DNA from: Collinsella sp944321445
GTDB lineage: Bacteria; Actinomycetota; Coriobacteriia; Coriobacteriales; Coriobacteriaceae
Assembly (NCBI RefSeq): GCF_030371825.1
Contig: NZ_JAUDDM010000011.1
Direction: 5' to 3' (one strand)
DNA: 61,088 nucleotides
Position numbers and translations under genes: made by a program. Numbering within the stretch: position 1 is the first letter of the stretch; the number at the start of each line of letters is the position of its first letter. The notes beneath the pieces were generated by a model. It did not search any database, was not told where the DNA came from, and was given only the letters and a program-made list of their open reading frames with translations. Below are positions 8,954-18,611 of the stretch, piece after piece.

Positions 8954-11900
8954 GGCGCTTCACCTCCTTCGCACCCGTCTCGACCTCGAAGGCCGTCTCG
9001 AGCGCCTCCTCGCGCGTCGCGCCGTTGCGCTCCGCGTCCTCCACAATGGCCATCACGCGCTCGTATTCCACGGGCACGACCTTCACGAAGTGCGTCGCGA
9101 TGGCGTCGAAGCGGTAGAGCATTTTGATGCCGAGCGGGCTTTGCGTGGCGCGCACGTGCTCGACGATGAGCTGGCGGATCTGCTCGAGCTCGCGCTTGCT
9201 CGGCTCTCGCAGCGCCACGGTGTCCAGGTTGCAGCGCCGCTCAAGCGTGCGGTACTCGTCGTACACATAGGCCACGCCGCCCGTCATGCCGGCGGCGAAG
9301 TTCGGCCCCACCTCGCCCAAGATGAGCACGCAGCCGCCCGTCATGTATTCGCAGCCGTGCGCGCCGACGCCTTCGACCACCACGGTGGCGCCGGAATTGC
9401 GCACGCAGAAGCGCTGACCGGCGCGGCCGTTCACAAAGCCGCGACCGCTGGTTGCTCCCATAAAGGCGACGTTTCCCACGATGATGTTCTCATCGAACTT
9501 GTAACTCGCGGCCTCGGGCGGGCGGACCGACACAGTGCCGCCCGAAAGCCCTTTGCCGAAGTAATCGTTTGCGTCGCCCTCGACGTTGAGCGCCACGCCG
9601 CGCGGCAGAAACGCCGCGAAGCTCTGGCCGGCCGATCCCGTGCAGTCGACGGTGATGAGCCCGTCGGGCAGGCCGTCGGGGTGCGCCGCGGTGACGGCGT
9701 GGCCCAGCATGGTGCCCACGCAGCGGTTGACGTTGGCAATGTCCGCATGGAAGTGCACGGGCGTGAGGTGCCGGCGCGCATCGGCGGTGTAGGGGATGAA
9801 GAGCGTCGCGTCGAGCGTGCGGTCAAGCTGTGCGTCGGCTGCCATCTCGGGCAGGAAGTGCACGCCGTCCGCGCCCGGCACCTGTGCGCCGAACTCGCAC
9901 ACGGCGGGCGCGAGCACGCAGGACAGGTCGATGCTGTCGCTCTTCCAGTTGCCGTCGGCTGCCACCTGGCGCAGGCACTCGGGGTGGCCCACCATCTCGT
10001 CGATCGTGCGGAAGCCCAAGCGCGCCATGACGTGCCGCAACTGTTCGGCCACGAAGAGCATGAAGCGCTCCACGTGCTCCGGCCTGCCGGCAAAACGATG
10101 GCGCAGACGGCAGTTTTGCGTGGCGATGCCCGCCGGGCAGGTGTCCTGCTGGCAATCGCGCTGCATGAGGCAGCCCATGGCGATGAGCGGCATGGTCGCG
10201 AAGCCGAACTCCTCGGCGCCCAACAGGCACGCCACCGCCACGTCGGTGCCGTCCATGAGCTTGCCGTCGGCCTCCAGCACCACGCGCGATCGCAGGCCGT
10301 TTTGCACGAGCGTCTGCTGCGTCTCGGCAAGTCCCAGCTCAAGGGGAAGGCCCGCATGCCAAATGGAGTCGCGCGGCGCCGCGCCCGAGCCGCCGTTATG
10401 GCCGGAAATCAAGATCTTGTCGGCAGCGCCTTTGGCCACACCGGTGGCGATGGTGCCTACGCCCGCTTCGGACACGAGCTTCACGCTCACGCGAGCCTCG
10501 GGGTTTGCGCACTTGAGGTCGAAGATGAGTTCCGCCAGGTCCTCGATGGAGTAGATATCGTGGTGCGGTGGGGGAGAGATGAGCCCGATGCCCGGCGTGG
10601 ACTGACGCACCCGCGCAATCCACGGGTACACCTTCTTACCGGGCAGATGGCCGCCCTCGCCGGGCTTAGCGCCCTGGGCCATCTTGATCTGCAGCTCGAT
10701 AGCGGAGGACAGGTAGCGGCTCGTCACGCCGAAGCGCCCGCTTGCCACCTGTTTGATGGCGGAGTTCGCCGAGTCTCCGTTTGGCAGCGGGGTCTCGCGC
10801 CGCGGATCCTCGCCGCCTTCGCCGGAGTTCGACCTGCCGTGCAGCCTATTCATGGCGATGGCCATGCACTCATGCGCTTCCTGGCTGATGGAGCCGTAGC
10901 TCATGGCTCCGGTGTTGAAGCGCGTGGCGATGCTCCGTGCGCTTTCCACCTCGTCAAGCGGCACCGGCGTGCGCCCACGGTCGTCGAAGTCCAACAGGTC
11001 ACGCAGGCGCACCGCGCGCCCGGGACGGCGCAGGTGCTCGCTGTAGGACAAAAACGTGTCGAAGGAATCGGTACGCACCGCCTGTTGCAGCAGGTAGACG
11101 GTATCGGGATCGATCAGATGATCCTCGCCGCCAACAGGGCGCCATTTCGTGAGGCCAAGGCTCGGCAACGCGTTCGGGGAAGGCGTGCGGGCAAGCGCGG
11201 CCGCGGCGTCGTAGCGCTCGTTCAGCTCGCGCTCCACAGCGCGCACATCCAAGCCACCCACGCGCGTGACGGTGCCGGCGAAGTAGCGGTCCACCAGGCT
11301 CGGCGCCAGGCCGACTGCCTCGAAGATCTGCGCGGAGTGGTAGCTCTGCACCGTCGAGATGCCCATCTTGGACATGATGGACACGATGCCCGCCACGGCG
11401 GCGCGGTTATAGTTGTCGACAGCCTCCGCGGCGTCGATCACGTGCCCGTCCTTGGCCACAAGGTCGCCCTCGTCGGCCATGCGCGCCACGAGCGCGTGGG
11501 CGCGATAGGGGTAGATGCCGCTTGCCGAGTAGGCGACGAGTGCCGCGAAGTCGTGGGCCGATACCGCGTCGCCGCATTCCACCACGATGTCGGCGAACGT
11601 GCGCAGCCCGGCGCGCATGAGCGCGTTGTGGACGGCGCCAACCGCAAGCAGCGCGGGCACGGGCACCTCGCCGTCTTCTGCACGGTCGGACAGCACCACG
11701 ATGTTCACGCCGTCGCGCACCGCCTCGATCACCTGTGTGCTCAGGCTCTCCAGCGCACGCTCGAGCGCGCCCGCGGCATCGTCGCGCCGGTAGGCAGCAC
11801 GGAACGTCCGCGCCTCGAAGCCCGCTCGGTCAACGGAGCAGATGCGGTTGAACTCATCGCGCGTGAGCAGGGGCGTCTCAAGTCGGATGAGTCGGCACGT

Positions 11901-13589
11901 GGCGCGGCAGTCCTCCAACAGGTTGCCGTGATTGCCCAGGTACAGCACGGTCGAGGTCACCAGACGCTCGCGCAGCGCATCGATGGGCGGGTTCGTCACC
12001 TGGGCGAACAGCTGGAAGAAGTAGTCATAGAACGAGCGGGTCTTGAGCGACAGGCAGGCGAGCGGCGCATCGATGCCCATCGATGCCAGCGGCACCGACC
12101 CAGTGGCCGCCATGGGGCGAAGCACCTCCTGGATATCATCCCAGTGGTACCCGTAGCGCAGGGCCTCGGCTGCACTCGGTGCCTTCTCGGCCACCGCGTC
12201 TGCATTCGCGGAGGCGCTTAGGTCCGCGAGCGTGAGCGTCTCGTCCGCGATCCAGTCCGCAAAGGGCTTGAGCTTGGCGTATTCGTTGCGAATCTCGTCG
12301 TTGTAGCGAATCCGTCCGCTGCCCATGTCGACTTCGAGCATCTCGCCGGGGCCCAAGCAGCCGCTCGTGAGCACGTTGGCGGGGTCGATCTCGATGGCGC
12401 CGACCTCGGAGCACAGCAAAAAGCGGTCATCGCGCGTCACCACGTAGCGCGCCGGGCGCAGACCGTTGCGGTCGAGCGCGGCACCCAGGGTCCGTCCGTC
12501 GGTGAAGGCGATGGCTGCCGGACCGTCCCACGGCTCCATAAGCATCGATTGGTAGGCGTCGTAGGCGCGTCGCGCCGGCGGAAGCTCCTCGTTGCGGTCC
12601 CAGGGCTCGGGTATAAGCAGCGATACCGCGCGCGTGAGCGGCCGGCCGTTCATCACCAAAAACTCCAACACGTTATCCAGAATGGCGGAGTCGGACCCTT
12701 CGCGGTTGATGATGGGCAGCACGCGCTCAAGATCGTGCTGGAAGAGGGGCGAGTACAGGTTGGGCTCGCGGGCGCGAATCCAGTTGACGTTGCCCTTCAG
12801 CGTGTTGATCTCGCCGTTGTGGATGATGAGGCGGTTGGGGTGGGCGCGCTCCCAGCTGGGCGTGGTGTTGGTGGAATAGCGCGAATGGACGAGCGCCACC
12901 GCGGTCTTGACGGCCGCATCGTTCAGGTCGATGAAAAAGCGGCGCATTTGCGTGGCCACGAGCATGCCCTTGTACACGATGGTCCGTGCACTCATGGAGC
13001 ATATATAGAAGATCTTGCCCGCAAGCGCGTGCTCTTCGTCGCCGCGCTTCTCGATGCTGCGGCGGCACACGTACAGGCGCCGTTCGAACGCATCGCCGCG
13101 CTCGACGTCGGTCGGGCGGCCCAGGAAGGCCTGCTTGATGGTGGGCATGCAGGCGCGCGCCGTCTCTCCCAGATCGTGCGCGTCAACCGGCACGTCGCGC
13201 CAGAAGAGCACGGGGATTCCCTCCTGTGCGCATCCTTCCTCAAACAGTCGCTTGGCCGCCTCCACGCCACGTGCGTCCTGCGGCAAAAACAGCATGGCGA
13301 CGCCATAGTCACCCTCGGCGGGCAGCAGCTGGCCGCATTTCTGCGCCTCTTTGCGGAAGAACCGGTGGGGGATCTGGAACAAAATGCCCGCGCCGTCGCC
13401 CGTGTTGCGCTCGAGGCCCGTGCCGCCGCGGTGCTCGAGGTTGACGAGCACCGAAAGGGCGTCGTCGAGTATCTGGTGGCTGCGCGTGCCGTCGATTGCC
13501 GCCAGGGCGCCGATGCCGCAGGCGTCGTGTTCGAATTCGGGCCGGTACAGGGTCTGGTGCGACTCCTTCTTGTTCGACTCGTTACTCAT
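8946..13589 (-). CDS. gltB: Glutamate synthase large subunit
   Basis: Converts 2-oxoglutarate and glutamine to two glutamates. It has 1547 residues. A 23-residue propeptide precedes Cys24 in HDACGIG, the expected N-terminal nucleophile of the class II amidotransferase domain. The central and FMN-binding synthase domains follow, with the 3Fe-4S motif C-x5-C-x4-C (GCLMQRDCQQDTC near 1140-1150), then the C-terminal beta-helix domain with repeated G-x-x-G-x-x-x-G. The ATG at 13589 has GGAGGA upstream; a longer in-frame start at 13739 lacks support. Divergent from glutamine synthetase, so the two steps of the GS-GOGAT cycle sit back to back. Confidence 0.95.
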
Positions 13590-14015
13590 AGGTCCTCCCA
13601 TGTGGAATCGGGGCGGAAGGGGGCGCGTTCGGCACGTGATGGCCTGCCCCCTTCGTGTCTGTTGCGCGCAGGCGCGGCGACCCATGGTAAAGAGGTTGAG
13701 TTGCGATGGGTTTTCCCGCGCATTTCCATGCGGTTTCAATTTGGGGGCAAATTGGGGTCAAGGTGCGGGAGACGCTCGCACCACTTCCTCGAACAATGCC
13801 CTTGAACAGGTAAAACGTTGCATTGCCGTGAGTTCTCGCTGCCTTCGCCCCGCTCCCAGCGCTCCGCCGACTCCGTTTTCAGATGGCCACAGTACCGTTG
13901 CATGCCGGCAATGCGCGAGAAATTGGCCCGAAACCTGCGGCCTGTAATCTACAATTCGTTCGTTGGGACAAAACGCCGGCAGCACGAACCCGGCGTGATA
14001 CGAAGGGAGCCCCCT
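13590..14015. other. Divergent intergenic region between gltB and glutamine synthetase
   Basis: 426 bp without a gene. It must hold promoters in both directions. A TACAAT hexamer at 13950-13955 is a possible -10 element for the plus-strand gene, but I see no convincing -35. A small hairpin GGTGCG/CGCACC lies near 13762. I do not recognise a nitrogen-regulator site. Confidence 0.5.
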
Positions 14016-16112
14016 ATGGCCGATACCGAGCTTACCAGTCGATTCGGTACCATGGTCTTTTCGGAGGACGTGATGCGCAAGCGCCTTCCGAAGGACATCT
14101 ACAAACGTCTCGCCGCCACGATGGATCAGGGCGCACCGCTCGATCTGGACGTGGCGAACGCCGTCGCGCACGCCATGAAGGAGTGGGCGATCGAAAACGG
14201 CGCCACCCATTTCGCGCATTGGTTCCAACCTCTTTCGGGAATCACGTCCGAGAAGCACGACAGCTTCCTCGAGCCCAACCACGACGGCACCGCCATCACC
14301 AAGTTCACCGGCAAGAACCTTATCCAGGGTGAGCCCGACGCCTCGAGTTTCCCCAACGGCGGCCTGCGTGCCACCTTCGAGGCCCGCGGCTACACCGCGT
14401 GGGACCCCACGAGCCCCGCGTTCATCAAGGACGAGGTGCTGTGCATCCCCACGGCGTTCTGCGGTTACAACGGTGAGGCGCTCGACAAGAAGACCCCGCT
14501 TCTGCGCTCCATGAAGGTGCTCGACACGCAGGCCAAGCGCGTGCTCGCGCTCTTCGGCAAGCACCCCAAGCGCGTCGTGCCCAATGTCGGCCTTGAGCAG
14601 GAGTACTTCCTGATCAAGAAAGACGCCTATCGCCGCCGCCGCGACCTGGTCATCTGCGGCCGCACCCTCTTCGGCGCCCCGCCCTGCAAGGGCCAGGAGC
14701 TCGAGGAGCACTACTTCGGCGCCATCCGTCCCTCCGTGTCCAAGTACATGAAGGCGCTCGACGACGAGCTGTGGGCGCTCGGCATTCCCGCCAAGACCAA
14801 GCACAACGAGGTCGCTCCCTGCCAGCACGAGCTCGCGCCCGTGTACACCGAGCTCAACGAGGGCATCGACAACAACATGCTCGTCATGGAGAAGATGAAG
14901 CTCGTGGCTTCACGCTTCGACCTCACGTGCCTTCTGCACGAGAAGCCGTTTGAGGGCATCAACGGTTCGGGCAAGCACAACAACTGGTCGATTGCCACCG
15001 AGGACGAGAACCTCATGGATCCCGGTGACACCCCGCTCGAGAACCTGCAGTTCGTGGTCTTCCTCACCGCGGTGATCGAGGCGGTCGACAAGTACCAGGA
15101 TCTGCTGCGCATGTCCGTGGCGAGCTGCGGTAACGACCACCGCCTGGGCGCCAACGAGGCGCCTCCGGCGATTGTGTCCATCTTCCTGGGCGATCAGCTC
15201 ACCGAGGTCGTGCAGAAGATCATGGACGGCGAGGCTTCCGTCCACGCTACGCACGGCGTGCTCGATCTGGGCGCCGACGTGCTGCCCAACCTCGAGCAGG
15301 ACAACACCGACCGTAACCGCACTTCTCCCTTTGCCTTCACGGGCAACAAGTTCGAGTTCCGCGCCGTGGGCTCCGAGGCCAATCCGAGCGATGCCAACCT
15401 AGTGCTCGACACCGCGGTCGCCGAGTCGCTGAAGGAGTTCGCCGACGCGCTCGAGGGCACGCCCGAGGACGAGTTCGCCGCCGCTGCGCTCGAGTACTGC
15501 AAGAAGACGCTCAACGAGCACCGCCGCATCCTGTTCTCCGGCGACGGCTACTCCGACGAGTGGCAGAAGGAGGCGGAGCGCCGCGGTCTGGCCAACCTGC
15601 GCACCACGGCCGACGCGCTGCCGATGATGGTGTCCGAGAAGAATCTCGCGCTGTGGACCAGCATGGGCGTGCTGTCCGAGACCGAAGCCTTCAGCCGCTA
15701 CGAGGTGAAGCTCGAGAAGTACAACAAGCTCATGAACATCGAGGCCACGACGATGATTCGCGAGGCGCGCCGCACCTACCGTCCGGTCATCACCGCGTAT
15801 GCCACCAAGGTTGCCAAGGGTCTGGAGACCATCCGCGCCGCCGGTGCCGAGGCCGCCATGGAATGCGAGCAGAACACGCTCAACAAGCTGTGCTACGGCA
15901 TCACCGAGATCAACGACGCCATCAAGGAGCTCGATGCCGTCCACAAGAAGGCCGAGGGGCTCATCGATGCACAGGAGCAGGCCAACTGCTATGCGCACGA
16001 GGTCACGCCTGTCATGAGCCGCCTGCGCGGTGCCGTCGACGCCATGGAGGAGATCGTCGCCGCCGATTACTGGCCCGTGCCCACCTACGACGACATCCTG
16101 TTCTACGTGTAG
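14016..16112 (+). CDS. glnN: Glutamine synthetase type III
   Basis: ATP-dependent ligation of ammonia to glutamate. The 698-residue length is typical of the large type III (GlnN) enzymes and unlike the ~450-residue type I. Family marks include the N-terminal block with FAHWFQPLSG, FLEPNHDG, the stretch VGLEQEYFLI containing catalytic glutamates, KTKHNEVAPCQHELAP, and the ATP-site motif GSGKHNNWS. The ATG at 14016 follows GAAGGGAG; a longer frame to 13818 would enter the promoter region. Divergent from gltBD, completing the GS-GOGAT cycle. A strong terminator follows. Confidence 0.94.
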   Translation: MADTELTSRFGTMVFSEDVMRKRLPKDIYKRLAATMDQGAPLDLDVANAVAHAMKEWAIENGATHFAHWFQPLSGITSEKHDSFLEPNHDGTAITKFTGKNLIQGEPDASSFPNGGLRATFEARGYTAWDPTSPAFIKDEVLCIPTAFCGYNGEALDKKTPLLRSMKVLDTQAKRVLALFGKHPKRVVPNVGLEQEYFLIKKDAYRRRRDLVICGRTLFGAPPCKGQELEEHYFGAIRPSVSKYMKALDDELWALGIPAKTKHNEVAPCQHELAPVYTELNEGIDNNMLVMEKMKLVASRFDLTCLLHEKPFEGINGSGKHNNWSIATEDENLMDPGDTPLENLQFVVFLTAVIEAVDKYQDLLRMSVASCGNDHRLGANEAPPAIVSIFLGDQLTEVVQKIMDGEASVHATHGVLDLGADVLPNLEQDNTDRNRTSPFAFTGNKFEFRAVGSEANPSDANLVLDTAVAESLKEFADALEGTPEDEFAAAALEYCKKTLNEHRRILFSGDGYSDEWQKEAERRGLANLRTTADALPMMVSEKNLALWTSMGVLSETEAFSRYEVKLEKYNKLMNIEATTMIREARRTYRPVITAYATKVAKGLETIRAAGAEAAMECEQNTLNKLCYGITEINDAIKELDAVHKKAEGLIDAQEQANCYAHEVTPVMSRLRGAVDAMEEIVAADYWPVPTYDDILFYV

Positions 16113-16147
16113 CGCTGGACGTCACGTACGCCTGCATGCAATGCGAA

Positions 16148-16180
16148 GCCGCTCGGGCGCACCCGCCCGGGCGGCTTTTT
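16148..16180 (+). terminator. Rho-independent terminator of glutamine synthetase
   Basis: A G+C-rich stem (GCCGCTCGGGCG pairing with CGCCCGGGCGGC) followed by TTTTT, 36 nt after the stop codon. Confidence 0.85.
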
Positions 16181-16256
16181 GCATGGGGTACACTGGAGAT
16201 AAAGTAGCTATGGGATAAGGCGGCCTGTCCATTCTGTCCCACTCAGGAGGTGCACC

Positions 16257-16955
16257 ATGAAGTTCGTTTTGACCGGCGATTCCGATTGCCCCATTGCCCG
16301 CATTGCGCTTGGGTACGGCGAGTCCGTGCGAACCGAGTCGGGCAGCATGGTCTATTCGCGCAACGTCGAGATTTCCGGCGGGCTCAACACCAAGAAGAAG
16401 GGGCTCGGCGGCGTCTTCAGTGCCATTGGGCGCAGCATCACGAGCGGCGAGTCCATGTTCATCACCACGGCGACCGGCACGGGCGATAACGGCGAGATTG
16501 CCGTTGCGCCGCCCATTCCCGGCAAGATCATGGAGCTCAAGATCGACGGTGCCCACCAGTACCGTCTGAATACCGGCGCCTTTCTTGCCTGCGACGAGAG
16601 CGTCGACTACACGATGGTGAACCAGGGCATCACCAAAGCGCTGTTCGGCAACACGGGCGGCTTGTTCGTCATGGAGATGAACGGCACCGGTTCTGTGCTC
16701 GTGTCGGCATTCGGCGATATTCTCGCGCTTACCGTGACGCCCGATGCGCCCCTGACCGTCGACAACGAGCACGTGGTCGCATGGGATGCCGAGCTTGACT
16801 ACCACATCGAGGTCGCGAGCGGCATGTTCGGCTTCACGACCGGCGAAGGCCTCGTGAACTCGTTTACCGGCAGCGGGCACGTATACATCCAAACGCGCAA
16901 CCTGGCGAATCTCGCCCAAGCGATGCACCCCTACCTGCCCACCGCCTCGAACTAA
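16257..16955 (+). CDS. TIGR00266/AIM24 family protein
   Basis: A 232-residue protein of the AIM24 family (TIGR00266), predicted beta-rich and cytoplasmic; the family is named after a yeast mitochondrial inner-membrane protein, and its bacterial role is unknown. Supporting motifs are the N-terminal GDSDCPIARIAL followed by VRTESGSMVY, the central GGLFVMEMNGTG, and the C-terminal GEGLVNSFTGSGHVYIQTRN, a typical family ending. It starts at an ATG after AGGAGGTG. It stands alone between the terminator at 16148 and the palindrome at 16961, which starts 5 nt after its stop. Confidence 0.82.
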   Translation: MKFVLTGDSDCPIARIALGYGESVRTESGSMVYSRNVEISGGLNTKKKGLGGVFSAIGRSITSGESMFITTATGTGDNGEIAVAPPIPGKIMELKIDGAHQYRLNTGAFLACDESVDYTMVNQGITKALFGNTGGLFVMEMNGTGSVLVSAFGDILALTVTPDAPLTVDNEHVVAWDAELDYHIEVASGMFGFTTGEGLVNSFTGSGHVYIQTRNLANLAQAMHPYLPTASN

Positions 16956-16960
16956 CCACC

Positions 16961-17024
16961 TGGGAAAAAAGTGCCTGTCCCTATTTTCCCATCTGGGAAA
17001 ATAGGGACAGGCACTTTTTTCCCA
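16961..17024. repeat. Perfect 31-bp inverted repeat, bidirectional terminator-like
   Basis: Arms 16961-16991 and 16994-17024 are exact reverse complements, with a 2-nt loop and runs of six A and six T in the arms. It starts 5 nt after the TIGR00266 gene and faces the tRNA-Glu unit, so it could end transcription from both sides. Confidence 0.92.
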
Positions 17025-17036
17025 CTGGCCTTTACC

Positions 17037-17290
17037 AGCAAAAAGCCCGGCTACCGCGTGGGAAACCGGGCTTCGCACTCTATGGTGCCCCCAACGGGAC
17101 TCGCGTGCGGCTGCGCCGCCCGCGGCTTCGGGCTGCTCCGCAGCCCTCGCACGCTCGCTGGGAAATGCTCGCGCATTTCCTCAGTCTCGCGACCCTAATG
17201 TGTTCGAGTCCCGGCATGCGATAGCAAAAAGCCCGGCTACCGCGTGGGTAACCGGGCTTCGCACTCAAATGGTGCCCCCAACGGGACTCG
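17037..17290 (-). repeat. tRNA-Glu 3'-end repeat unit with palindromic core
   Basis: Read on the minus strand, the real tRNA end and its terminator are followed by three parts. First is an inverted T-arm copy (17202-17215, GTTCGAGTCCCGGC on the plus strand). Second is a ~98-nt core of hairpins (17104-17201). Third is a second copy of the last 21 nt of the tRNA including CCA (17083-17103), followed by a second copy of the terminator (17041-17077). The inverted T-arm and the copied T-stem strand form a 9-bp outer stem, CGGGACTCG/CGAGTCCCG. The step between the two tRNA ends is 187 bp, almost the same as in the tRNA-Val array at 54814-55405. Confidence 0.9.
17224..17262 (-). terminator. Terminator of tRNA-Glu
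   Basis: On the minus strand the stem AAGCCCGGTTACC...GGTAGCCGGGCTT is followed by TTTTGC, 10 nt after the tRNA CCA end. A near-identical copy is at 17041-17077. Confidence 0.8.
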
Positions 17291-17344
17291 AACCCGTGTC
17301 GCCGCCTTGAAAGGGCGATGTCCTAACCGCTAGACGATGGGGAC
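17270..17344 (-). tRNA. tRNA-Glu (anticodon TTC)
   Basis: A 75-nt cloverleaf with encoded CCA. The acceptor stem is GTCCCCA/TGGGGGC with a G-T pair, the D-arm contains AGCGGTTAGGAC, the anticodon loop is CTTTCAA with anticodon TTC, and the T-arm is CGGGTTCGAGTCCCG. Its 3' end is duplicated downstream in the repeat unit at 17037-17290. Confidence 0.96.
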
Positions 17345-17489
17345 AGCGGAGATGAGTATAGCAGATTCGATGCCGCGTGTGACCAGTGGGTGCATTTCTG
17401 TTGTTTCGTCGCGGGCCCTATGCAAAACGTCCACGAACGGTGCGCTACACTGATGCGCGGTGTTCAGTTCACAGCCCAAGGAGGAGTAC

Positions 17490-18032
17490 ATGAACATCCA
17501 ACAGCTCGCTCGTGCCGGGGTTTCGGTCGCTCTGCTCGCTGTGTCCGCGTGGGTGACGCTGCCCATCGGTCCGGTTCCCTTCACGTTGCAAACGCTCGCA
17601 CTCGCCATTCTCCCGGCGGCGCTTGATCGCAAGACCGCCTGCGCTGCGGTCGCGGCCTATCTGCTGCTTGGCGCCATCGGCCTGCCGGTGTTCTCCGGTT
17701 TCGGCGGTGGCATCGGTCAGATTGCCGGACCGACCGGCGGTTTTCTGTGGGGTTTCATCCTGGGCATGCTCGTCGGCACCACGCTCGAGTCGTTCCTTCC
17801 CGAACGCCTGTCGCTGTTCGCCCGTTCGCTTACCGCAAGCATCGTGCTGTTGCTGATCTCCTACGCATGCGGGACAGTGCAGCTCATGATTATCGGCTCC
17901 ATGGACGCGGTAGCCGCGCTGCTCATCGCGGTCATCCCCTTCATCATCCCCGACGTGGTGAAGCTGGTCGTGGGAACGAGCATCGGCTGCTCGGTCGCTC
18001 GCGCGATGGGCCACATCGCCCAGCGTGCCTAA
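17490..18032 (+). CDS. bioY: Biotin transporter S component BioY
   Basis: A 180-residue integral membrane protein of the BioY family, the substrate-binding (S) component of ECF transporters for biotin. About six hydrophobic segments are visible. Family motifs are LPIGPVPFTLQTLA near the N-terminus and YLLLGAIGLPVFSGFGGG...GPTGGFLWGF in the middle. The ATG at 17490 has AAGGAGGAG upstream. No EcfA or EcfT is adjacent, so it probably uses the shared energizing module at 44477-47061 or another one elsewhere. A TACACT hexamer at 17446 may be a -10 element. No biotin-repressor site was recognised. Confidence 0.92.
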   Translation: MNIQQLARAGVSVALLAVSAWVTLPIGPVPFTLQTLALAILPAALDRKTACAAVAAYLLLGAIGLPVFSGFGGGIGQIAGPTGGFLWGFILGMLVGTTLESFLPERLSLFARSLTASIVLLLISYACGTVQLMIIGSMDAVAALLIAVIPFIIPDVVKLVVGTSIGCSVARAMGHIAQRA

Positions 18033-18124
18033 AAGCCGTCGATCAATCGATTCACGCCTCGCGTCACCCTGGTGTCCCTAGAACGGCGCGGGGCGTCCGG
18101 TATTTTGGACAATCTGGAGGCGGG

Positions 18125-18308
18125 TTAGCCAAAAAATCGAGTTTTGGTCACGTGAATAGATGTGCCGGGCGGACGGAAATTCTGCCATGCATAAAACATT
18201 CTCCTATCCTGCGCAAATGCAATGATATATGAATCAAAAAGTCCGAAAACGGACTAAAAAACTGTTACGAAACATATGCCAATTCGCAAAACTCAATTTT
18301 TTGGCTAA
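18125..18308. repeat. A+T-rich element with 22-bp terminal inverted repeats
   Basis: Arms 18125-18146 and 18287-18308 match at 21 of 22 positions and flank ~140 bp of unusually A+T-rich DNA containing a small hairpin GTCCGAAAACGGAC (18241-18254). The 184-bp size and terminal inverted repeats resemble a MITE, but I see no clear target duplication beyond a few G residues. It lies in the 579-bp gene-free stretch 18033-18611, which otherwise shows only the terminator at 18526. Confidence 0.65.
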
Positions 18309-18525
18309 GGGGTTCTCCCGAAGGAACAGAGTGCCAACAGTTGTATGCAGTTTGCCCCCATTTTTATTCAGTTTTGAGGTGCGACATATCCCATGTGATC
18401 GTCGCGAGACCGTGAGATGGCCCCCACTCGAGCTTCACGATTGAGCGCGCGGTCCTTCGCAGCGTCCAGTTGTTCAAGAGTGCTCATACTCCGGGGTGGC
18501 TTCTGTACAGATTATGCGGAAGCGC

Positions 18526-18563
18526 CGAGCCCCCGAGAGCGCGTCCACGCTCTCGGGGGCTCG
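18526..18563. terminator. Strong hairpin, likely terminator of the IorA-like gene
   Basis: A perfect 16-bp G+C-rich stem (18526-18541 with 18548-18563) and a 6-nt loop, about 50 nt beyond the stop of the minus-strand gene at 18612. There is no long U-tract, so intrinsic termination is probable but not certain. Confidence 0.6.
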
Positions 18564-18611
18564 ATCTGCCAGATATTTCGACTCCACCCGACGCCGCTCA
18601 TTCGATGCATG

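Noticed and set aside
18229..18444. 71-residue open frame in the A+T-rich element
   Set aside because: The frame starts inside the element and runs across its right inverted repeat into unrelated DNA. No ribosome site or conserved motif.
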